A stretch of DNA of 5,470 nucleotides from positions 1-5,470 of the forward strand of contig JAHDCN010000205.1 in NCBI GenBank assembly GCA_020629815.1, in the 5' to 3' direction. Origin of the DNA: Verrucomicrobiota bacterium (lineage in GTDB: Bacteria; Verrucomicrobiota; Verrucomicrobiia; Verrucomicrobiales; DEV007). Numbering within the stretch: position 1 is the first letter of the stretch; every line of letters begins with the position of its first letter. The position numbers and the translations under genes are program-made. The notes under the pieces are model-generated. The model searched no databases. It was not told where the DNA came from and saw nothing but the letters and a program-made list of their open reading frames with translations. Of this stretch, positions 1 through 5,470 are shown piece by piece.

Positions 1-654
1 GGCCAGGGCCAGGCGATTAATAACAATGCAGCATCTGATGTGCGCACTCTCGTGGTGGGAAATCCCTGCAACACCAATTGCCTGATCGCAATGAATGCCG
101 CGACTGACATTCCCGACAATCAGTTCTTTGCCATGACCCGTCTGGATGAAAACCGGGCGATGACTCAGTTGGCTCAAAAAGCCGGCGTTCACGTCAGTCA
201 GGTTTCCAACATGACCATCTGGGGTAACCACTCAGCTACTCAGTATCCGGATTTCTACAACGCACAAATCGACGGTGTCTCTGCTGCGGAAAAGATCGGC
301 GACGAAGACTGGTTGCAGAATACTTTCATCGAAACCGTGCAAAAGCGCGGTGCAGCGATCATTGAAGCACGCGGACTTTCTTCCGCAGCTTCCGCAGCTA
401 ATGCGATTGTCGATACGGTGGCTTCACTGACGACCCCAACTCCTGAAGGAGACTGGAACAGCGTCTGTGTTTGCTCTGATGGTTCCTACGGAGTTGATGA
501 AGGCTTGATTGCCTCTTTTCCCGTGAAGACTGATGGCAAAAACTGGGAAATCGTTCAGGATGTGCCGGTTAACGACTTCAGTCGTGCCAAGATCGACAAC
601 ACCGTCAACGAGCTCAAAGAGGAGCGCGAAGCGGTAGCAGATTTGCTGCCATAA
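1..654 (+). CDS. mdh: NAD-dependent malate dehydrogenase, C-terminal part (5' truncated by window edge)
   Basis: Malate dehydrogenase interconverts malate and oxaloacetate with NAD(H) in the cytoplasm as part of the TCA cycle. The frame is already open at base 1 ([19 protein letters not shown]...) and runs 217 codons to a TAA at 652-654. The true start lies upstream, and about 110 N-terminal residues (Rossmann nucleotide loop, mobile substrate loop) are missing, judging from the usual length near 330. Visible landmarks are the GNPCNTN segment that follows a beta strand of the NAD domain, the RLDENRA segment at codons 47-53 with the aspartate of the proton relay and a substrate arginine, and WGNHS with the catalytic histidine at codon 77. 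[21 protein letters not shown] and the SDGSYG segment are typical of the cytosolic-type MDH subgroup. The C-terminal helix ends in [11 protein letters not shown]. The internal ATG at 133 and the GTG codons near 40 are not starts. No frameshift is seen. It appears unrelated in function to the downstream PKS. Confidence 0.96.
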   Translation, partial: GQGQAINNNAASDVRTLVVGNPCNTNCLIAMNAATDIPDNQFFAMTRLDENRAMTQLAQKAGVHVSQVSNMTIWGNHSATQYPDFYNAQIDGVSAAEKIGDEDWLQNTFIETVQKRGAAIIEARGLSSAASAANAIVDTVASLTTPTPEGDWNSVCVCSDGSYGVDEGLIASFPVKTDGKNWEIVQDVPVNDFSRAKIDNTVNELKEEREAVADLLP

Positions 655-667
655 GCCGCTCAAGGCT

Positions 668-733
668 TAACCCTGTTGGTTCGGCGACCTAACCCTGTTA
701 GGTCATCCACCATACCCTATTAGCTCTTCGGAT
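668..733. repeat. Three degenerate 22-bp tandem units with a CCCTRTTRG core
   Basis: Units begin at 668, 690 and 712, and their CCC triplets fall at 671, 693 and 715, so the period is exactly 22 bp. Units 1 and 2 share TAACCCTGTT and agree at 17 of 22 positions by eye. Unit 3 (ATACCCTATTAG...) agrees with unit 2 at about 13 of 22. The array starts 13 bases after the mdh stop and lies about 60-120 bp upstream of the candidate PKS -35 element. A period of two helical turns would place equivalent bases on one face of the DNA, as with tandem sites for a regulator. It could also be a decayed repeat of no function. Confidence 0.6.
686..704. promoter_or_regulatory. Perfect 8-bp dyad GACCTAAC-CCT-GTTAGGTC
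   Basis: The arms 686-693 and 697-704 are exact reverse complements around a 3-base centre, and the dyad lies within the second 22-bp unit. It could be a protein-binding operator, or an RNA hairpin ending the mdh transcript. It is not followed by a T-run (ATCCACCATACC comes next), so it is not a classical intrinsic terminator. The equivalent positions in the neighbouring units are not palindromic in DNA, which makes the middle unit special. Confidence 0.5.
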
Positions 734-753
734 TTTTGGCGAAATCTGCCGAA
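727..753 (+). terminator. Bulged hairpin downstream of mdh, weak terminator candidate
   Basis: TTCGG at 727-731 pairs with CCGAA at 749-753, and ATTT at 732-735 pairs with AAAT at 742-745, leaving a TTGGCG loop and a 3-base bulge (746-748). The following sequence is T-rich (ATTGTTCCGTTTT) but has no clean U-tract. It may help to end mdh transcription before the PKS promoter. The call is tentative because the stem is bulged and AT-rich. Confidence 0.25.
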
Positions 754-790
754 ATTGTTCCGTTTTGCTTACAATTTTGGTTTACTTACA

Positions 791-820
791 TTAACTAAAA
801 TTACTGTTATTCAGTATTAT
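791..820 (+). promoter_or_regulatory. Candidate sigma70-type promoter for the PKS gene
   Basis: TATTAT at 815-820 resembles the -10 consensus, and TTAACT at 791-796 is a fair -35 match (4 of 6) with an 18-bp spacer. It sits in the most AT-rich stretch of the window (about 760-828). Transcription would start near 827, giving a leader of about 80-110 nt before the PKS start. Other hexamer pairs can be drawn in the same stretch, so the exact position is uncertain. Confidence 0.35.
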
Positions 821-851
821 TTCTAAAAGGGATTCGGCAGGTAAAAGAGTT

Positions 852-888
852 GATTGCCGGGGAAGTCTGGGCTTTTTTCGGCAATTTT
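852..888 (+). promoter_or_regulatory. Leader stem-loop followed by TTTT (possible attenuator)
   Basis: ATTGCCG at 853-859 is the exact reverse complement of CGGCAAT at 879-885. In RNA the stem can be extended inward by G-U and A-U pairs (860-865 with 873-878), leaving a loop of about 7 nt at 866-872. The 3' arm leads into TTTT (885-888). A shorter alternative stem, CGGCA at 835-839 with TGCCG at 855-859, uses the same 5' arm, so the two structures exclude each other. Many of the inner pairs are wobbles, so stability beyond the 7-bp core is uncertain. Confidence 0.35.
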
Positions 889-890
889 AA

Positions 891-912
891 CCATCCGTGT
901 TAGGGCGGATGG
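891..912 (+). promoter_or_regulatory. Perfect 7-bp hairpin covering the upstream candidate start codon
   Basis: CCATCCG at 891-897 and CGGATGG at 906-912 are exact reverse complements around an 8-base loop (TGTTAGGG). The in-frame ATG at 909-911 lies in the 3' arm, and the only Shine-Dalgarno-like bases (AGGG, 902-905) lie in the loop, just 3 bases before that ATG. In mRNA this would hide the ATG at 909. It could therefore favour the ATG at 936 or control access to the upstream start. Confidence 0.45.
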
Positions 913-935
913 ATTCTTCTGTATTTATACCTGTC

Positions 936-3900
936 ATGTCCGAGAATTCTTCTACGAAAGAACCCCGGCAATCCCGTGAGCCGCTTGCTATTGTTGGTAT
1001 TGGGTGCCGCCTTCCTGGCGGTGTCTCCGGCCCGGAGTCGTTTTGGAACTTAATGGTCGAAAAGAAGTCGGGGATCGTCCCGGTTCCTGAAGACCGCTGG
1101 AATCGCGAACGCTGGTATCACACCAACGTCGATATTCCCGGCAAGATGATCACCAAGTGGGGTGGTTTCATTCACGACTTTGATCGCTTCGATGCTCAGT
1201 TCTTCGGGATTTCTCCGCGGGAAGCTCTGCGCATGGATCCGCAACAGCGCTGGCTGTTGGAGACTGCCTGGGAGTCGCTGGAAGATGCCGGGATTCCGCC
1301 GATTTCTTTGCGTGGAACCGAAACGGCCTGCTACGTCGGTATTGCTTCGAACGATTACGCCAACGTAGCGCAAAGTGATCCGAAGAATGTAGACGTGCAC
1401 ACCAACTCGGGTAGCACTCTCTCGATTGCTTCCAACCGGATTTCCTACCTGTTCGATTTGAAGGGGCCTGCGGTCTCTGTGGATACCGCTTGTTCTTCCG
1501 CGCTGGTTGCCGTGAATCTGGCATGTGAGAGCATTTGGTCCGGACAGGCAACTATGGCTCTGGCCGGGGGCGTAAACGCTCTGATCACTCCGGATGCCTC
1601 CATCGGTTTTTCGAAAGCGTCGATGCTTTCTCCGACGGGCCAGTGTTTTGCCTTTGATGACCGGGCCAATGGCTATGTCCGTGGTGAGGGTGCTGGAATG
1701 CTGGTGATCAAGCCGCTTTCCCAAGCGCAGAAAGATGGTGACCGGATTTACTGTACCATTCGTGCTGCTGTGATTAACCAGGACGGCAACACTTCTTCGA
1801 TGACCGTTCCCGGTGTGGAAACGCAGGCGGAGATGCTGCGGATTGCCTACGATCAGGCGGGCATGACGCCGAACCGTGTTCGTTACATGGAAGCGCACGG
1901 AACCGGCACGCCTGTCGGTGACCCGATTGAGACGCGTGCTCTTGGAATGGTTCTTTCCCAGGGGCGAGCGGATAACGACACCTGTTTGATCGGCTCCGTG
2001 AAAACCAATGTTGGTCACCTGGAATCAGGTTCCGGTGTTGCCGGATTGGTGAAAGCGGCTCTTGTTCTGCATCACGATCAGGTCCCTCCGAATCGGAATT
2101 TCAAGAACCCGAATCCGAATATTCCTTTCGACGAGTTTAAGCTGACGGTTGCCGAAAAACTGCAGCCGCTGCCGCATTTGAATGGACATCTGCCGGTGAC
2201 AGCTGTGAACAGTTTTGGTTTCGGTGGAACTAACGCACACATCGTTCTCGAGGCGGATCCGGCTCAGCACCCAGACAAGGACGGCGGACAGGAAGCTCCG
2301 ATTTCCGTCACCACTTCGAAAGAGCAAAAGGCAGAGCGTCCAGTTCTTTTGCCGCTCTCTGCTCGTGGTGATGATCCACTGCGTGACACGGTAATTAAAT
2401 GGCGTCGCTTCCTGAAAGGAACGGAAGCAAATCTCAGTGATATCGCAACGGCCGCTGGAGAAAAGCGTGAGCATCACGAGAACCGTCTCGCGGTTTTGGC
2501 TCAGGATAAGGAAGCGGCGATTGAAGAATTGACCGAGTGGTTGGCCGGAAACACCGGCAGCGAAAACATGATTGCCGGTCGTCCTGCCGGTGAAGTGCAT
2601 CCGCTGGTATTTGTGTTTACCGGACAGGGTGCTCAGTGGTGGAAAATGGGGCAGGAGCTTCTGCCGCGTGAACCGGTTTTCCGTCAGACTCTGGAAGAGA
2701 TCGATTCTTTTCTGAAACCGCTGGCTGGTTGGTCACTGATTGAGGAAATGACTCGCGATGAGGAGTCTTCATTGATCAACGATACCAACATTGCACAACC
2801 CGCGATTTTTGGTCTCCAGGTTGCTCTGGCGGAGCTGTGGAAGAGTTGGGGAATTCAGCCATCAAAAGTGGTTGGTCACTCGGTTGGTGAGGTAGCAGCG
2901 GCTTATGTTGCTGGTGCCTATACCATCGAAGATGCGGTGAAGGTGATCTATCACCGTTCCCGTTTGCAGCATACCACTGGAGGTGATGGCAGTGGGCGAA
3001 TGGTCGCCTGTGGAATTACTCAAGCCGAAGCGAAAAAGGCTATCGGAGAGCGTGGTGATGAAGTTCAGGTAGCAGTGGTCAACAGCCCTGGCCTACTGAC
3101 TCTTGCAGGGGACAGTGAGCCTCTGGAAGAAATCGTTTCCGAACTCGAAGAGCAGGGCAAGTTTGTCCGCTGGCTGAGGATCGACTACGCCTTCCACACT
3201 CACCAGATGGAGCCGATTAAGGATGAACTCCTTGAGGTTTTGGCCGACATCAAACCGCGCGCGACGGAGATTCCGTATATCTCCACAGTCACTGGCGGTC
3301 TGCTCGAAGGCGAGAAGCTCGATGCTCAGTATTGGTGGGAAAATGTTCGCCAGTCGGTGCTGTTTGCCCCGGCGATTCAAAGTCTGGTCAGAGCAGGGGA
3401 GGATACTTTCCTTGAGCTTGGACCGCATCCCGCTCTGCAGAACCCAATCTTGGAATGTCTGTCCGAACAGGGCAGAAAAGGTTTCTATTTCTCCAGTCTC
3501 AAACGGAAGACCGACGAGACGGTCGAGATGCTGACCAACCTATCGAAACTGCACAATCATGGTTTCGAAATCGATTGGAAAGCGGTCAACCAAAGCGATG
3601 GCAAAAACGTTCGCCTGCCTACCTACGCTTGGCAGAAGGAACGCTATTGGCTGGAATCGGCGGAGTACGAATACCTGCGTTGCGCAGATGAAGAGCATCC
3701 ATTGCTTGGTCTGCAACAGACCGATCCGATGCCGACATGGCGTTTCGAACTCGACCCGCGTTACTTTACCTGGCTCGATGATCACCGCTTCTGGGATAGT
3801 GTAGTTTTCCCCGCTGCCGGATACGGCGAAATAGGTCTGGCTATCGCTCGCAAGATGTTCCCCGGCGAAAACTACGTCGTGGAAGATCTGGAGATGAAGA

Positions 3901-5470
3901 AAGCGCTCTTCGTTTCTGAATCGAACGTTCCAACTGTGGAAGTGGTCTTCGATCCGAAGACCCGCATTTTCCAAATCTTCTCATCCACCGGTGATAAGAA
4001 AGAGTGGGAGCTGAATTCCGAAGGGGTGATTCGCAAGCAACCGCTTCCGGAGAAACCGAAGGCGGATTTTGAAGCGATCAAGTCGCGTCTCGACGATTAC
4101 TTTGATCACGAGAAATACTACGATGATTACTCCGAGGCTGGCTACCAGTTCCGTCCGTTGTTCCAGCACCTGCAGCAGGTGTGGAGAACTTCGGGAGAAT
4201 CATTCGCAGAAATCGTAGCACCGGAAGGATTGCACGATTCCATTCCCTTGCATCATTTCCATCCCGCTGTTCTTGACGCCTGTTTTCACACGGTGAAAGG
4301 CGGACACGTCACTCCGGATGGCGCGAAGGGAACTGACTACTTTTACCTGCCGGCGGCGATTCGCTCGATCCGTCTGCATGTCGACCAGCCACCGCATCGC
4401 CTATGGGGTAATGCCCGCGTGATGACCGAGAATGATCGGGAATACATCATGGCGGACATCGACGTCTATGATGACGACGGGAACTTGGTAGCTGAGATTC
4501 TCGGATTCCGCGCTGATCGCGTCGAGCAGAATGATAACGACGATCTCGACAAGTGTTTGTATCAGGCAAAGTGGGAACCGCTACGTCTGAAAGGCACGCG
4601 TATCGAAGGTGATAGTGGCGTTGCCAGTCCGGATGAAATTGTCGCAGCAGCCAATCAGGATCTCGACAAGCTCTACAAAGAAAGTGAACTGAAGGAGCAG
4701 TATGCCAAATACATGCCCTGGATGGATCGCATTTCGCGGCAATTCATTATCGAGGCATACCTCGAACTCGGCTGGAATCCGAAAGTCGGTGATCGCATTA
4801 CCATTGCCGATCACATGCGCCAACTGTCGATTGCGAGTCAGCATCGCAAGTTGCTCTACGGCCACATGACCGCACTTACCGAAGGCGGTTTTCTGAAAAT
4901 GGTCGGCGAAGAGGAGTGGGAAGTCGTTTCTCTTCCAGACGAAGATGCGGATGCCTTAACCGAGCTTCTCGAGCTGGGCAGTGATCCTCGTTATGCCGCC
5001 GAAGCAGAGTTGCAAAAGAACACCGGTCCAAATCTGGCCGGAATTCTCTGTGGCGAAGTGGACCCGCTCGAAGTTCTGTTCCCCGGTGGTTCCTCCGTCA
5101 TGATGGAGCGTTTCTACCGTGAGGGTGGTGACTTTCCGGTGATCAACGAGCAGATCAAAGACGCTCTGCGTGCCGCCGTTTCGGAGATCCCCGAACGACG
5201 CGCCGTTCGCGTGCTGGAGATCGGGGCCGGAACCGGCTCCCTGACCAGTCAGATTCTCGAAGTCTTTCCAAAAGACCAGACCGAATACGTGTTCACTGAT
5301 AACGGGCCTCTGTTCCTGCAGTCAGCGAAAGACAAATTTGAAGAGGACTATCCGTTCGTCGAATACACCCTGTTTGATGTCGAGAAAGACCCAACCGATC
5401 AGGGACTGCCGCTGCATCACTACGACATCATCATTGCGTCGAACGTGATTCACGCGACCAAGAACCTGAA
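936..5470 (+). CDS. Type I polyketide synthase, KS-AT-DH-cMT..., N-terminal part (3' truncated by window edge)
   Basis: This is a large multidomain enzyme that extends an acyl chain by decarboxylative condensation, then processes each beta-keto unit. The frame is open for 1,511 codons to the window edge. Domains in order are KS (about residues 15-439), KS-AT linker, AT (556-842), post-AT linker ending PTYAWQKERYW (895-905), DH (921-1197) and cMT (about 1231 onward, incomplete). The order matches highly reducing iterative PKSs, so ER, KR and ACP domains probably follow; none is visible here. There is no N-terminal docking coiled coil and no loading module, since the KS begins almost at once. 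This fits a stand-alone enzyme that starts from free acyl-CoA or an acyl carrier. The ATG at 936 was chosen because it gives a polar N-terminus (MSENSSTKEP) and lies outside the leader hairpin. The in-frame ATG at 909 (nine more residues, MDSSVFIPV) remains possible, and neither has a good ribosome binding site. An in-frame TAA at 888-890 limits any extension. The chemical product is unknown. Confidence 0.95.
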   Translation, partial: MSENSSTKEPRQSREPLAIVGIGCRLPGGVSGPESFWNLMVEKKSGIVPVPEDRWNRERWYHTNVDIPGKMITKWGGFIHDFDRFDAQFFGISPREALRMDPQQRWLLETAWESLEDAGIPPISLRGTETACYVGIASNDYANVAQSDPKNVDVHTNSGSTLSIASNRISYLFDLKGPAVSVDTACSSALVAVNLACESIWSGQATMALAGGVNALITPDASIGFSKASMLSPTGQCFAFDDRANGYVRGEGAGMLVIKPLSQAQKDGDRIYCTIRAAVINQDGNTSSMTVPGVETQAEMLRIAYDQAGMTPNRVRYMEAHGTGTPVGDPIETRALGMVLSQGRADNDTCLIGSVKTNVGHLESGSGVAGLVKAALVLHHDQVPPNRNFKNPNPNIPFDEFKLTVAEKLQPLPHLNGHLPVTAVNSFGFGGTNAHIVLEADPAQHPDKDGGQEAPISVTTSKEQKAERPVLLPLSARGDDPLRDTVIKWRRFLKGTEANLSDIATAAGEKREHHENRLAVLAQDKEAAIEELTEWLAGNTGSENMIAGRPAGEVHPLVFVFTGQGAQWWKMGQELLPREPVFRQTLEEIDSFLKPLAGWSLIEEMTRDEESSLINDTNIAQPAIFGLQVALAELWKSWGIQPSKVVGHSVGEVAAAYVAGAYTIEDAVKVIYHRSRLQHTTGGDGSGRMVACGITQAEAKKAIGERGDEVQVAVVNSPGLLTLAGDSEPLEEIVSELEEQGKFVRWLRIDYAFHTHQMEPIKDELLEVLADIKPRATEIPYISTVTGGLLEGEKLDAQYWWENVRQSVLFAPAIQSLVRAGEDTFLELGPHPALQNPILECLSEQGRKGFYFSSLKRKTDETVEMLTNLSKLHNHGFEIDWKAVNQSDGKNVRLPTYAWQKERYWLESAEYEYLRCADEEHPLLGLQQTDPMPTWRFELDPRYFTWLDDHRFWDSVVFPAAGYGEIGLAIARKMFPGENYVVEDLEMKKALFVSESNVPTVEVVFDPKTRIFQIFSSTGDKKEWELNSEGVIRKQPLPEKPKADFEAIKSRLDDYFDHEKYYDDYSEAGYQFRPLFQHLQQVWRTSGESFAEIVAPEGLHDSIPLHHFHPAVLDACFHTVKGGHVTPDGAKGTDYFYLPAAIRSIRLHVDQPPHRLWGNARVMTENDREYIMADIDVYDDDGNLVAEILGFRADRVEQNDNDDLDKCLYQAKWEPLRLKGTRIEGDSGVASPDEIVAAANQDLDKLYKESELKEQYAKYMPWMDRISRQFIIEAYLELGWNPKVGDRITIADHMRQLSIASQHRKLLYGHMTALTEGGFLKMVGEEEWEVVSLPDEDADALTELLELGSDPRYAAEAELQKNTGPNLAGILCGEVDPLEVLFPGGSSVMMERFYREGGDFPVINEQIKDALRAAVSEIPERRAVRVLEIGAGTGSLTSQILEVFPKDQTEYVFTDNGPLFLQSAKDKFEEDYPFVEYTLFDVEKDPTDQGLPLHHYDIIIASNVIHATKNL
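978..2252 (+). other. Ketosynthase (KS) domain of the PKS
   Basis: This domain catalyses the decarboxylative Claisen condensation that lengthens the chain. It opens with EPLAIVGIGCRLPGG and includes DAQFFGISPREALRMDPQQR. The nucleophile is Cys186 in VDTACSS (codon 1491-1493). The two histidines are His321 in EAHGTGTPVGDPIE and His361 in GSVKTNVGHLE, and the conserved lysine of KTNVGH is also present. The end is marked by NSFGFGGTNAHIVLE (425-439). The cysteine is intact (not Gln or Ser), so this is an elongating KS and not a decarboxylating loading KS. All elements needed for activity are visible. Confidence 0.95.
2601..3461 (+). other. Acyltransferase (AT) domain, probably malonyl-specific
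   Basis: This domain loads the extender unit from CoA onto the carrier protein. It begins VFVFTGQGAQWWKMG with the oxyanion loop GQG at 563-565. The nucleophile is Ser649 in GHSVGE, the extender carboxylate-binding arginine is probably Arg674 in YHRSRLQ, and the catalytic histidine is His754 in DYAFHTHQM. It ends near LELGPHPAL (826-834). In AT domains, GHSxG with a small aliphatic x and a phenylalanine in the xAFH motif favour malonyl-CoA, whereas methylmalonyl types usually carry GHSQG and YASH. The first residue here is Tyr (YAFH rather than HAFH), so the substrate assignment is likely but not certain. Confidence 0.9.
3696..4526 (+). other. Dehydratase (DH, double hotdog) domain with unusual motif residues
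   Basis: This domain removes water from a beta-hydroxyacyl intermediate to give an enoyl chain, which implies that a ketoreductase lies downstream. It starts at HPLLG (921-925). The catalytic histidine is His950 in LDDHRFWDSVVFPAAG, and the catalytic aspartate is Asp1114 in HPAVLDACFH, with His1118 at the usual Gln/His position. Two departures from the family pattern are visible. The HxxxGxxxxP motif reads H-xxx-D-xxxx-P (Asp954 for Gly), and the second-hotdog GLxYGPxFQ motif reads GYQFRPLFQ (1069-1077, Phe and Arg for Tyr and Gly). Both catalytic residues are retained, so it is probably active. The substitutions may be normal in its own subfamily. Confidence 0.88.
4626..5470 (+). other. C-methyltransferase (cMT) domain, incomplete at window edge
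   Basis: This SAM-dependent domain methylates the alpha carbon of the beta-ketoacyl-ACP. Its helical lid region carries the pattern IIEAYLELGW...ASQHRKLLYGHMTALTEGG and the characteristic CGEVDPLEVLFPGGS (GGS at 1384-1386). SAM motif I is VLEIGAGTGS at 1426-1435. The next strand reads YVFTDNGPLFLQSAKDKF. Toward the edge, the segment IIIASNVIHATKNL contains His1506, at the position of the histidine considered catalytic in PKS C-methyltransferases. The rest of the fold, including the partner glutamate, lies beyond the window. The glycine-rich SAM loop is intact, unlike in decayed cMT domains. Confidence 0.88.

Noticed and set aside
424..663. 79-codon minus-strand open frame
   Set aside because: It is antisense to the 3' end of mdh and has no recognisable features.
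856..878. GCC...GGC followed by TTTTTT as an intrinsic terminator
   Set aside because: Only 3 base pairs can form before the T-run. The same bases make a better stem as part of the 853-885 structure.
1050..2018. Long open frame of 322 codons on the minus strand
   Set aside because: It lies fully antisense to the KS domain, whose motifs are intact. The protein is rich in Arg, His and Asn, without a recognisable domain, as expected of a shadow frame.
2025..2600. 191-codon minus-strand open frame
   Set aside because: It is antisense to the end of the KS and the KS-AT linker, with no recognisable domain and low-quality composition.
3223..3804. Overlapping short plus-strand open frames within the AT-DH region
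   Set aside because: They lie in other frames of the PKS gene, and the main frame is unbroken through this stretch.
3540..3974. 144-codon minus-strand open frame
   Set aside because: It is antisense to the post-AT linker and the start of the DH. The sense frame carries the conserved motifs, including catalytic His950.

Overview
The window comes from a bacterial chromosome. It holds the 3' end of a malate dehydrogenase gene (1-654), an intergenic region of about 280 bp rich in repeats and dyads (655-935), and the 5' part of a very large modular type I polyketide synthase (PKS) gene that runs off the right edge (936-5470, no stop reached). Both genes are on the + strand. No RNA gene, insertion sequence, CRISPR array or attachment site was seen. 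Base composition and codon use look moderate and similar in both genes. The look of the two proteins, and a housekeeping mdh beside a long iterative-type PKS, would fit a Verrucomicrobiota-like (Opitutae) or related PVC-group bacterium. That placement is an impression from the sequence and was not tested.

The PKS reads without interruption for 1,511 codons from the chosen ATG. Its domain order is ketosynthase (KS), acyltransferase (AT), dehydratase (DH), C-methyltransferase (cMT). The KS catalytic triad (Cys186, His321, His361), the AT serine (Ser649, in GHSVGE) and AT histidine (His754), the DH pair (His950, Asp1114) and the cMT SAM-binding loop (from Val1426) are all present. The order matches the first half of a highly reducing iterative PKS, so ER, KR and ACP domains are expected beyond the window. 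This is inference, since none of them is visible. The AT motifs suggest malonyl-CoA as extender, which would make the cMT the source of any alpha-methyl branches.

The intergenic region is the least explained part. In order it holds three degenerate 22-bp tandem units (one containing a perfect 8-bp dyad), a bulged hairpin, an AT-rich stretch with a candidate promoter, and a leader with competing stems. It ends in a perfect 7-bp hairpin that contains one of the two possible PKS start codons. A TTCGGCA box occurs three times around the candidate promoter. Together these suggest that expression of the PKS is controlled at its 5' end, but this rests on sequence patterns alone.
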